DNA from: JAPXRI01 sp033813635
Lineage (GTDB): Bacteria; Bacillota; Clostridia; Oscillospirales; QAMX01
Assembly: GCA_033813635.1 (NCBI GenBank)
Contig: JAPXRI010000011.1
Span: 7,954 to 71,953 of the forward strand
Length of the DNA stretch: 64,000 bases
Direction of reading: 5' to 3'
The notes under the pieces are model-generated. The model saw only the letters and a list, made by a program, of their open reading frames with translations, ran no database searches and was not told the DNA's origin. The position numbers were made by a program, and so were the translations under genes. Below are positions 8,488-16,020 of this stretch, piece after piece. The stretch's first letter is position 1; each line of letters begins with the position of its first letter.

Positions 8488-9621
8488 GTGATGGCCGAAG
8501 GTGCCTGCTGGATGTTTTTCGCTTCGGAGACGATCGGAGATTACTTCGCCGGAAGGATCCACATCAGATACCTTTTTTACTTTATTCCGGTATTTTATAT
8601 GTTCGCACTATGGCCGAAGCTTAAAGAGGCCAAGCTCGGCACCGGTGCAGTCGCTCTTCTCGCGTTTCTGACCGCGATGTTCGCAACCGTGTCTTTTACC
8701 TCGCTATTGTCCGGCGGGAATTACTGCGTCGACGCCCTTGATCTCTCGTATATCATTTTTTCCGACGGTAATTTCAACTCAAGGCTTTTCGCGCAGGTCG
8801 CCGTGATGACCTACATGCTTGCGGCGGCGTTTATGATATACAAAAACGGTTTCAGGAAAAAAGCAAAAGCCGCCGTCGCCGTATTTGCCGCAGTTACCGT
8901 TTTGGCGTCAAACGCGGCCGGATATGTTATGAATCTGCATAATACCGAAAAAGCGATGTCAAAAGACGTAGCGCAGGTAGTGGAGCTGTCAGCCGGCAAG
9001 CTTTCCGCGCTTGTGCCTATGTACGGCGAGTATTTCGACAATGCGCTTTCCGTTCTGGATTGTTCGCTCAGAGAAGAGCCGTTCTGTATTTCGCTGGAGG
9101 ACCTTTGCGCCGGCATGGGTGATTACGGCCTGCTTAAACCTCTGATACCGTCTAAATACTGGGTGGAAAACCCGGTAAACGAGGTGCCTGTCTGCGAGCA
9201 ATATCTCCTTAACTCCGGAATTTTAAGCCGCTCCGTTATGGCCGATGGGGCGGCCGCCGCCGTCTCGGCCAACGGCTATTACGCGAGTCTGACGCCGTCG
9301 GAGTATGGCAAGCTCTTCCACAGCGTCCTGGTTAACGACGATTACTCCGGCTCGCTTGAGGACGGAGCAACGCTCTGGATATTCGACGAAACGCTTCTCT
9401 CGCAGGAAAAGCTCACCGTTTACTTCAATATAAAGGCCGAAAGCGCGGCGAGACTCGTCATCTCAACGGACTCGGAGGGGTATTATTACAACGTCGGACC
9501 GGAAAACGACTGGATTTTCGCCGAGCTGTCGATAAACGGAGGCGGCGTTATGAAAGTTTCCCTGAGCTGCGAGCAGACGGAAGGGGATATGCCCTGCGTC
9601 ATAACCTATCAGGTTAAGTGA
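8488..9621 (+). CDS. Polytopic membrane protein, probably a 5'-truncated remnant
   Basis: A frame of 377 residues from GTG/ATG at 8488-8491, with no good ribosome binding site before either start. The same frame is open back to a stop at 8401-8403, and the extra residues (LYKKEQKRLIFLSAATVLVMAEG) continue naturally into a membrane helix, so the visible start is probably inside a longer ancestral gene. About four hydrophobic helices occupy residues 20-165; the rest is a soluble beta-rich C-terminal domain. I do not recognise the family with confidence; it resembles the C-terminal part of large glycosyltransferase-like membrane proteins. A TTGACA at 8411 could drive it. Confidence 0.45.
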   Translation: MMAEGACWMFFASETIGDYFAGRIHIRYLFYFIPVFYMFALWPKLKEAKLGTGAVALLAFLTAMFATVSFTSLLSGGNYCVDALDLSYIIFSDGNFNSRLFAQVAVMTYMLAAAFMIYKNGFRKKAKAAVAVFAAVTVLASNAAGYVMNLHNTEKAMSKDVAQVVELSAGKLSALVPMYGEYFDNALSVLDCSLREEPFCISLEDLCAGMGDYGLLKPLIPSKYWVENPVNEVPVCEQYLLNSGILSRSVMADGAAAAVSANGYYASLTPSEYGKLFHSVLVNDDYSGSLEDGATLWIFDETLLSQEKLTVYFNIKAESAARLVISTDSEGYYYNVGPENDWIFAELSINGGGVMKVSLSCEQTEGDMPCVITYQVK

Positions 9622-9686
9622 GATAAGTTTTCGTAAGTATTAATTTAAAGAGCAGCTTAAAGAGCGACATCCGAACCGCAACCGGC

Positions 9687-9720
9687 AAACCGTATGGCTT
9701 TTTAGCCGTACGGTTTTATT
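9687..9720 (+). terminator. Intrinsic terminator
   Basis: A 13-bp stem with one G-T pair (AAACCGTATGGCT at 9687-9699 against 9704-9716), a TTTT loop and a T-rich tail. It ends the transcription unit that contains the esterase and the membrane-protein remnant. Confidence 0.85.
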
Positions 9721-9813
9721 TATTTTGCGGTGTATGTTTACAGTCGGAAAAATATTATAAAATAATAAAAGCGGCGTGCAAGCTTATTTATTGAATTAGC
9801 CGGACAATTTATG

Positions 9814-9842
9814 TTGACAGGCGGTTCTCCGGTTTGTATAAT
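9814..9842 (+). promoter_or_regulatory. Perfect sigma-A promoter of the Re-citrate synthase operon
   Basis: TTGACA (9814-9819), a 17-base spacer, and TATAAT (9837-9842): both hexamers match the consensus exactly. The predicted transcription start falls inside the palindrome at 9850-9877. Confidence 0.92.
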
Positions 9843-9849
9843 AAAATAA

Positions 9850-9877
9850 AGTGTATAATTGTATACAATCATACACT
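9850..9877 (+). promoter_or_regulatory. Palindromic operator, probable GntR-family binding site
   Basis: A 28-bp inverted repeat with a single mismatched pair, centred on GTATAC (9861-9866), with outer arms AGTGTAT and ATACACT. The core TTGTATACAA is the kind of site used by FadR/FCD-type GntR regulators, and such a regulator is encoded two genes downstream (11323-12003). Its place over the transcription start fits repression. Binding by that protein is an inference. Confidence 0.7.
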
Positions 9878-9907
9878 TTCTAACAGTAAACTGGACGGTG
9901 TTATTTT

Positions 9908-11281
9908 ATGCTGGAGCTTAGCCGCAAATCAAACCTTTTGGAACAGGACCCATATAAGTACAGGATACAGGAGGTTGAAGACCCCGAGCTTTTCAGGGAG
10001 ATCTTCCCGTATACTGAAGTTCCGAAGGTGGTTTTCAACCACCGCAGAGTCGACCTTGACATGCCGGAGGAAATCTGGATCACCGATACGAGCTTTCGCG
10101 ACGGCCAGCAGTCGCAGGCCCCGTATTCCGTAGAACAGATGGTCGACCTGTATAAGTTGCTCCACAGGCTGAGCGGCCCGAAGGGGATCGTAAGACAGAC
10201 CGAATTTTTCGTTTACAGCGAAAAAGACAGAAAAGCCATCGAAAAATGCATGGAGCTCGGCTACGAGTTCCCGGAGATCACCACATGGATACGGGCGAGC
10301 AAAAAGGACTTCGAGCTTGTCAAATCTATCGGAATCAAGGAGACGGGAATACTTGTCTCCTGCTCGGATTACCATATATTCAAGAAGCTGCATATGAGCA
10401 GAAGCGAGGCTATGTGGCACTATCTTGCCGTGATATCCGACGCGTTCAACGCCGGACTTGTCCCTCGCTGCCACTTTGAGGACGTAACGCGGGCGGATTT
10501 CTACGGCTTTGTGGTGCCCTTTGCGAACGCGCTGATGGAGATGTCCGCCGACGCGAAAATCCCGGTCAAGATACGGGTCTGCGATACCCTCGGCCTCGGC
10601 ATACCTTACCCCGGCGTCGCGCTGCCGCGCAGCGTGCCTGGCATTATCAACGGCCTTAAGCATTATTCCGGCGTACCGAGCTCGCAGCTCGAATGGCACG
10701 GCCACAACGATTTCTATAAAGCGGTCGCTAACGCGGCAACGGCCTGGCTCTACGGCGCGGCGGCCGTCAACTGCTCGCTGCTGGGCATAGGCGAACGTAC
10801 CGGAAACGTTCCGCTCGAAGCGATGGTGTTCGAGTATGCGTCGCTCCGCGGCACGGCGGACGGAATGGACATGGCGGTGGTTACGGAGATCGCCGATTAC
10901 TTCGAGAAGAAGATGGGTTACCAGATACCGCCGATGACGCCGTTTGTCGGAAAGTACTTCAATCAGACCCGCGCTGGCATACACGCCGACGGGCTGATGA
11001 AGGACGAGGAGATCTACAATATTTTCGATACCGGCAGCATCCTTAACCGGCCCGCAGGCGTTTCCGTAAATAGTACGTCGGGGCTCGCCGGGATAGCCTA
11101 CTGGATAAACAACACATACAGGCTGAAAGGGGATAAGGCCGTTACCAAGCACAGCGAGCTTGTAACGAGAATCAAGGAATGGGTCGACGAGCAATACGCA
11201 AACGACAGGCAGACCGTTATCAGCGATGAGGAGCTTTACGACCTAGTGGCCCGTTACGCGCCCGAACTGAAGAAGGAGTAA
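9908..11281 (+). CDS. Probable Re-citrate synthase (HMGL-like, DRE-TIM)
   Basis: A 457-residue DRE-TIM metallolyase-family protein. TDTSFRDGQQ (59-68) carries the catalytic Arg-Asp, and HGHND (His264, His266) binds the metal. It lacks the C-terminal LeuA regulatory domain. The N-terminal extension (DPYKYRIQEVEDPELF...IFPYTEVPKVVFNHR) and the segment KETGILVSCSDYHIFKK match my recollection of the Clostridium kluyveri enzyme shown to be Re-specific citrate synthase, which is often annotated as isopropylmalate or homocitrate synthase. It would condense oxaloacetate and acetyl-CoA for glutamate supply. A separate leuA and cimA are in this window, which supports a different role here. It is first in an operon with a GntR regulator. 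Confidence 0.72.
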   Translation: MLELSRKSNLLEQDPYKYRIQEVEDPELFREIFPYTEVPKVVFNHRRVDLDMPEEIWITDTSFRDGQQSQAPYSVEQMVDLYKLLHRLSGPKGIVRQTEFFVYSEKDRKAIEKCMELGYEFPEITTWIRASKKDFELVKSIGIKETGILVSCSDYHIFKKLHMSRSEAMWHYLAVISDAFNAGLVPRCHFEDVTRADFYGFVVPFANALMEMSADAKIPVKIRVCDTLGLGIPYPGVALPRSVPGIINGLKHYSGVPSSQLEWHGHNDFYKAVANAATAWLYGAAAVNCSLLGIGERTGNVPLEAMVFEYASLRGTADGMDMAVVTEIADYFEKKMGYQIPPMTPFVGKYFNQTRAGIHADGLMKDEEIYNIFDTGSILNRPAGVSVNSTSGLAGIAYWINNTYRLKGDKAVTKHSELVTRIKEWVDEQYANDRQTVISDEELYDLVARYAPELKKE

Positions 11282-11322
11282 GCCGGACATTTCTTTCCGC
11301 GAACGCGGAGCGAGGTAAAGCT

Positions 11323-12003
11323 ATGTTAAATCTTTTTGATGACCATGAAGCCGGAAGCTCGCTCACATCGAGAGTTTTCCGGCAGCTTGAACGTAGAATC
11401 CTTGACGGAACTCTCGCCCCCGGCACCGATCTGACGGAGGTAAAGCTCTCCGAAGAGCTTGGGGTCAGCCGCACGCCGGTGCGGGAGGCGCTGTTTCAGC
11501 TTGAGCAGGAAGGCCTGGTCAGCATAGTCCACAACAAGGGCGCTGTCGTCGTCGGCATAACGGAAAAGGATATCGAGGATATCTATACCATCCGGATGCA
11601 GATTGAGGGTCTGGCGTCGAAATGGGCGGCGGAGCGGATAACCCCGGATGAGACGGCGCGCCTGAGCGAAATCGTGGAGCTTGAGATGTTCTACGCCAAG
11701 CGCGGAGATCTGGTTCAGAGCAGAAATCTTGACACGTCGTTTCACAGCGTTTTATACGAGGCGAGCGGCTCAAAGCCGCTGAGGAACACGCTGCTCAGCT
11801 TTCATAACTATATCGGCCGTGCCAGGCAGGCTTCCTTCGGCTCTGGAGGACGGGTCGAGGTTTCCGCCAAAGAGCATTCCGCTATCCTTGAAGCCGTAAA
11901 AAAAGGCGACGGCGAGCTGGCCGAAAGGCTGACTAAGGAGCATATCGCCAACGCTAAGGCAAACCTTCTGGCGACTTTACACTTAAAGGGAAATAATGTA
12001 TAA
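11323..12003 (+). CDS. GntR-family transcriptional regulator (FCD type)
   Basis: A 226-residue regulator. The N-terminal winged helix (about residues 12-78) contains the family pattern LSEELGVSRTPVREALFQLEQEGLV. The C-terminal FCD ligand domain has likely metal/acid-binding residues in DTSFHSVLYEASG, EHSAIL and EHIANAK, which suggests an organic acid effector such as a carboxylate. It lies 41 bases after the Re-citrate synthase gene and probably binds the palindrome at 9850-9877, regulating its own operon. The ATG at 11323 follows GAGGTAAAG. Confidence 0.88.
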   Translation: MLNLFDDHEAGSSLTSRVFRQLERRILDGTLAPGTDLTEVKLSEELGVSRTPVREALFQLEQEGLVSIVHNKGAVVVGITEKDIEDIYTIRMQIEGLASKWAAERITPDETARLSEIVELEMFYAKRGDLVQSRNLDTSFHSVLYEASGSKPLRNTLLSFHNYIGRARQASFGSGGRVEVSAKEHSAILEAVKKGDGELAERLTKEHIANAKANLLATLHLKGNNV

Positions 12004-12008
12004 TATTA

Positions 12009-12050
12009 AAAGTCAAAGCGCATTTCTGATCGGTGCTTTGACTTTATTTT
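12009..12050 (+). terminator. Intrinsic terminator after the GntR gene
   Basis: An 11-bp perfect stem (AAAGTCAAAGC at 12009-12019 with 12035-12045) followed by ATTTT. It closes the 9908-12003 operon. Confidence 0.85.
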
Positions 12051-12074
12051 AGACATGGTTTACGGAGTGATGTT

Positions 12075-13250
12075 ATGATCGTCAGGCAGCTTCTGGAAGA
12101 CGAATACCACAAGGCCCACGAAGCGGCGCATATCGCCTTCAATTATCCGGTGGATATGCAAAAAGCAAAGGAGAGCAAGCTTACGGGCATCTGCGTAGGC
12201 GCGTTTCTGGACGATGACGAGACAATCATGAGCAAGATAGATGCGCTCGATATGAGGACTTCGTTTTACGGCGAATATGTCCCGACCCTCGGAATCGCAG
12301 GCGTTGTAACAAAGCCGGAGTACAGGCGTGCCGGCTGCGTAAGGGAGATCTTTAACCGTTTATTCGATATGGCTCAGAAGCGCGGCTGGGAAATTTCCTA
12401 TCTCTATCCGTTTTCGTATACATACTACAGGAAATTCGGCTACGAGCGCATCTGCGACAGCCTGGAGCTGGAGCTGCCGATAACCGAGCTGTCTTTTTTA
12501 CCCCGGACTTCCAGCGTAAAGCTTTACGAGTCAGGAAACCTTAAAGATGATATTCTGTCGGTCTATCTCGCGTACGGGAGGGATAATAATTGTCTTATCT
12601 ACCCGGACGAGCGGATGTATAAAAGCCATGTGGGCGAGGACCCGTATAAGGACAAAAAATATACATATATATGGTATGACCCTGAAAACAAGCCCGGCGC
12701 ATACGCCACGTTTGTCATCGATGAAGAGATATTAACCGTGCAGGAGCTTGTTTTTACCGACAGAGCCTCGCTTGAAGGAATCCTCGGCTTCCTCCGTAAT
12801 TTCGACGGCCAGGTCAGAACTGTCCGGTTTAAGAGGATCGCGACGGACTCGCCGGTATTGCTGCTTCTAAAAGAGTTCACGTTGCTTAAAGCGAATTTGT
12901 CCTTCAACGCGATGGGGAGGGTCCTTGACGCGGAAAAGCTGCTCCGACGCAAAAGCTACAGCGGAAGCGGCAGGTTTTCGGTTAAGGTAAAAGACTCCCT
13001 CGAGATAAACGATAAAATATTCACCGTGGAATACGAAAACGGCGCTTCGGAAATCTCCTCGAGAAAAGACGGGCCTTACGACGTGGCTTTGGCGATCCAG
13101 GCGTTTACGTACATAATTCTCGGGGCGGACGGTTTTAACCTGGAAAAAGCGTCCTATCTTGCGGATTTTGAAGTAAAAAACCGCCGCGGTGCCGAGAACT
13201 TCCTCAACGCTTTTCCAAAGCGTTCGATATCGATGTTCGAGCATTTTTAG
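12075..13250 (+). CDS. GNAT N-acetyltransferase, Eis-like
   Basis: A 391-residue protein with the Eis/two-GNAT-plus-SCP2 architecture. The acetyl-CoA-binding motif lies in the N-terminal domain (LGIAGVVTKPEYRRAGCVREIF, about residues 74-95, with R-R-x-G-C in place of the usual R-x-x-G-x-G/A). A C-terminal sterol-carrier-like domain begins near residue 290. Family members acetylate aminoglycosides or protein lysines, but the physiological substrate of clostridial copies is unknown. The ATG at 12075 has GGAG seven bases upstream. It is a single-gene unit between two terminators. Confidence 0.78.
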   Translation: MIVRQLLEDEYHKAHEAAHIAFNYPVDMQKAKESKLTGICVGAFLDDDETIMSKIDALDMRTSFYGEYVPTLGIAGVVTKPEYRRAGCVREIFNRLFDMAQKRGWEISYLYPFSYTYYRKFGYERICDSLELELPITELSFLPRTSSVKLYESGNLKDDILSVYLAYGRDNNCLIYPDERMYKSHVGEDPYKDKKYTYIWYDPENKPGAYATFVIDEEILTVQELVFTDRASLEGILGFLRNFDGQVRTVRFKRIATDSPVLLLLKEFTLLKANLSFNAMGRVLDAEKLLRRKSYSGSGRFSVKVKDSLEINDKIFTVEYENGASEISSRKDGPYDVALAIQAFTYIILGADGFNLEKASYLADFEVKNRRGAENFLNAFPKRSISMFEHF

Positions 13251-13288
13251 AAAAAAAGGAACGGAAACGATCTTCCGTTCCTTTTTTC
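13251..13288. terminator. Bidirectional terminator between convergent genes
   Basis: A 16-bp stem (seven A, then GGAACGGAA, pairing with TTCCGTTCC and a T run) with loop ACGATC at 13267-13272. The A and T runs on both sides let it stop transcription from the acetyltransferase gene (+) and from the glycosidase-like gene (-). Confidence 0.9.
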
Positions 13289-13294
13289 AATAAA

Positions 13295-14854
13295 TCAGAG
13301 GACAATCAGCGAGCGCGGAGCGAGCATAAAAGCAGACGAGCCGTCAATATCGGAAACCAAGCCGTTTGAGTTATCAGGCAGGGAAAGCAGAGCCTTGCCG
13401 GGTTTTTTTTCGGTATTCAGCCTGATATCCGCCGCGGTGTTTGAGAAGTTCTCGATAACCGTGCGCAGATACCCGTCTTTTTTGTACAGGTGGAGCGAAA
13501 CGTTTGTCGGCGCGGAAACAGATATGCCGAAAGGGGAGAGAAGCATGTTCCGTAAAGCTTCAAGCTCACTCTGCGGAAGCTTCAGAAGGTTCCACAAGTC
13601 GCCCGAAACATGGAGAATAGCCGTATGATCGTTTACGAATTGAAGATAGGTTCCGTTTTTATCGGAGTTTTTCCAGGCGTCTTTCAGCGCTGCAGGCAGT
13701 GGCCCGTCTCCTATCTCGGCTAAGAGGCCGGATGAGAGCAATAGGGGAGTTTTGTTTTGAAACAGCATTCCGATGTGTTCGCATATCCCGGGAAAACCTG
13801 CAGCCTGGATGCCGAGCACTTCGCTTCGGGCGTTGTCGTTCAGGCCGACCTTTCCGATTACCGGTATGCCGAGCATGCCGCAAAACGGGTAAAAATTCCG
13901 CTCGGTACCGGTTACAATAGCATTTTGCCTTTGCGGCGCCTCGACACCGGTTAAGGTGTAATCCGAAATAAGGCTGTCAAGCTTTAAAAGCCCGCTCATT
14001 TCGCTGCGGAGCGCGGTTGTATCGTCGATTCCGAGCTTATCCTTAGTCAGAATATCATAGCAGAAAAGCATTGATTCACGAGCTCTGCCGAGGATGGTCT
14101 GGCGCGCCTGCTCGAGATAAGTCTCCGGTTTTGTAGACAGCGAATCGTACCAGCCGCCGCCGCACTTTTCGCCTCCGGCCTCCGTTAGAAGCGTTTGTAT
14201 GTAAAACGCGAGATACTGCGGGTACCGCCCCCATTCGGCGCTGTCCGGTTCCCGTGTTTCGTTTCCGACCCAGATTAAATCGAAAATCTCCGTCTCTTTT
14301 ACCGTGTCATAGCCCCGCTCGAAGTATTCCTCGTACCAGTTCGGGTATTTTAAAATGATCTTGACGTTCGGGTTGATGGCCCGCGCGGGATTTAAAATTC
14401 TTTCGGAAGCCGCGTCAAGCATGATTTTGGACCTGTATTCCGGCCAGCTAAGACTGCCCCTGGCTTTTTCGCACTCTGAGCATGCGCAGTCGGTAAACAG
14501 AAAGTCGTCTATCATAATAATATCGAATACCGTTGCCGCGCGCTCGAATACGCTCTTAAGCTCATCAAGTGTTTCGCGCGCGGTAAAACAGGACGCAACC
14601 TCCCAGCCCGTTGACCGTTTCCCGAGCCCCGTCGTCGTGACGCAGCCCCGAATGTCAAAACCCGCCGCCGTGAACCTGTTCTTCAGAAGTGACAGAAGCG
14701 AAACCTCCGCGAACTTTCTGTCCCGGTACACCTCGATATAGACTCTTGATATATTTGTCTCGCGGCACCATTTTATCGCGGAGGCGACGTTTTCTTCGTC
14801 AATGAGCTTGTCCACAACGTAGCTGGCAGTAAAAAGAGTTGAAAAAATATGCAT
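13295..14854 (-). CDS. TIM-barrel glycoside hydrolase-like protein
   Basis: About 519 residues from ATG at 14854; a GTG at 14863 is in frame, but the ACGGAG ribosome binding site is better spaced for the ATG. I do not recognise an assigned family. The N-terminal half alternates beta strands and helices like a TIM barrel, and contains IMIDDFLFTDCACSEC (Asp116-Asp117, then Cys123, Cys125, Cys128). The same arrangement occurs in the glycosidase-like protein at 55210-57219. A C-terminal beta-rich domain (about residues 430-519) could be a glycosidase accessory domain. There is no signal peptide. Function and substrate are unknown. Confidence 0.55.
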   Translation of the reverse strand: MHIFSTLFTASYVVDKLIDEENVASAIKWCRETNISRVYIEVYRDRKFAEVSLLSLLKNRFTAAGFDIRGCVTTTGLGKRSTGWEVASCFTARETLDELKSVFERAATVFDIIMIDDFLFTDCACSECEKARGSLSWPEYRSKIMLDAASERILNPARAINPNVKIILKYPNWYEEYFERGYDTVKETEIFDLIWVGNETREPDSAEWGRYPQYLAFYIQTLLTEAGGEKCGGGWYDSLSTKPETYLEQARQTILGRARESMLFCYDILTKDKLGIDDTTALRSEMSGLLKLDSLISDYTLTGVEAPQRQNAIVTGTERNFYPFCGMLGIPVIGKVGLNDNARSEVLGIQAAGFPGICEHIGMLFQNKTPLLLSSGLLAEIGDGPLPAALKDAWKNSDKNGTYLQFVNDHTAILHVSGDLWNLLKLPQSELEALRNMLLSPFGISVSAPTNVSLHLYKKDGYLRTVIENFSNTAADIRLNTEKKPGKALLSLPDNSNGLVSDIDGSSAFMLAPRSLIVL

Positions 14855-14885
14855 GATACACACTCCGTTAAAACTGATCTGACTT

Positions 14886-14925
14886 AAAAAAAGAGCCTTC
14901 CGAATCTAAGAGCGAAACGGAAGGC
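14886..14925 (-). terminator. Terminator after the Cys-rich zinc-ribbon gene
   Basis: On the minus strand, GCCTTCCG (14925-14918) pairs with CGGAAGGC (14902-14895), followed by TCTTTTTTT (T run at 14892-14886). It ends the efp transcription unit. Confidence 0.8.
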
Positions 14926-14937
14926 GTCTGCTTATTG

Positions 14938-15360
14938 TTAATTCTTTTCTTCTTCGCTTTCGCTGTCATTATCTTCGCAGCAGCATTCGTCTTCGCAGCA
15001 GCAATCATCTTCGCAGCCGCCGAATTCGATTTCGAGAGGTTCGCCGCAGGCGGGGCAGGTCGATTCGCCGCTCTCAACCTCGTCGATGTCGAGGTAAACC
15101 TTTTCGCCGCATTTGGGACACGTCAGCTCATAGAGATCCTCGTCGTCGTCATCGTCTTCGTCGCCGTCAAGCTCGTCGCGGATTTCCTCAATTTCATCGA
15201 ATGCGAGGTCAAGGTCGTCATCAACGTCCGTCAGAGTTGTGCTGAGCTCTTGCAAAAGGTCCACGATTGATAATAGGAGCTTGTCGGATGGATTATCTTC
15301 GCTGAGCTTCAGACCCTCTGTCAGACCTTTGATATACGCGGCTTTTTCGTTCAGAGTCAT
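14938..15360 (-). CDS. CD1247-type domain protein with zinc ribbon and Cys/acidic tail
   Basis: A 140-residue protein. The N-terminal helical region (MTLNEKAAYIKGLTEGL..., about residues 1-60) resembles the domain named after Clostridioides CD1247, which often occurs next to efp. A strongly acidic linker (DGDEDDDDDEDL) leads to a zinc-ribbon pair (CPKC and CPAC). The last 27 residues hold a repeat of the form CEDxCCC, with seven more cysteines. Eleven cysteines in total suggest metal binding, but no function is established. It is 18 bases after efp, with a good AGGAGG site. Confidence 0.7.
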   Translation of the reverse strand: MTLNEKAAYIKGLTEGLKLSEDNPSDKLLLSIVDLLQELSTTLTDVDDDLDLAFDEIEEIRDELDGDEDDDDDEDLYELTCPKCGEKVYLDIDEVESGESTCPACGEPLEIEFGGCEDDCCCEDECCCEDNDSESEEEKN

Positions 15361-15378
15361 ATAAGACCTCCTAAAAAA

Positions 15379-15942
15379 TTATTTTTTCGCTCTCTCTAGA
15401 TATTCGCCGGTTCTTGTGTCGATTTTGATTACGTCGCCGTTGTTGACAAACAGCGGGACCTTAATCGTCGCGCCGGTCTCAAGCGTTGCCAGCTTCGTTG
15501 CGTTTGTTGCGGTATCGCCGCGGACGCCCGGCTCGGTATCCGTCACCTCAAGCTCCATGAACAGCGGCACCTCGACGCCGAAGGCGTTCCCCTTGTACGA
15601 GAGGATTTTGCAGTTTGTATTCTCTTTTACGAAACGAAAATCTTCGCCGAGGATATCACCGCTTATCGGGAGCTGCTCGTAAGAGTCGGTATCCATAAAA
15701 TAGTAAAGATTTCCGTCGTTGTACAGGTACTGCATCTCTTTGCGTTCTACATATGCGGGAGGAAACTTGTCCGTCGGGTTAAATGTACGCTCGACGACCG
15801 AACCTGTAATGACATTGCGGAGCTTAGTGCGCACAAACGCCGCGCCTTTGCCCGGTTTAACGTGTTGGAACTCGATAATCTGCATTACCTGTCCGTCCAT
15901 CTCAAAGGTAACGCCATTGCGAAAGTCACTGGCTGAGACCAT
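15379..15942 (-). CDS. efp: Elongation factor P
   Basis: A 187-residue EF-P, which relieves ribosome stalling at polyproline stretches. Three beta-barrel domains are present. The loop KPGKGAAFVR (about residues 30-39) carries the tip lysine (Lys32 by position) that is modified in some bacteria. The C-terminal signature ATLETGATIKVPLFV...GDVIKIDTRTGEYLERA is intact. The start ATG at 15942 follows CGGAGG. The following gene (CD1247-type) lies 18 bases downstream and is probably cotranscribed. Confidence 0.96.
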   Translation of the reverse strand: MVSASDFRNGVTFEMDGQVMQIIEFQHVKPGKGAAFVRTKLRNVITGSVVERTFNPTDKFPPAYVERKEMQYLYNDGNLYYFMDTDSYEQLPISGDILGEDFRFVKENTNCKILSYKGNAFGVEVPLFMELEVTDTEPGVRGDTATNATKLATLETGATIKVPLFVNNGDVIKIDTRTGEYLERAKK

Positions 15943-16020
15943 ATAAAAACCTCCGAATAATATTATGATTCACAATTACAGATATTTTATTATAAAATTT
16001 GGAAAATAGCAAGGATTATT

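Noticed and set aside
9929..11194. A 421-codon frame on the minus strand opposite the Re-citrate synthase gene
   Set aside because: It mirrors the codons of a strongly conserved enzyme and has no ribosome binding site or family resemblance; high-GC genes often leave such open antisense frames.
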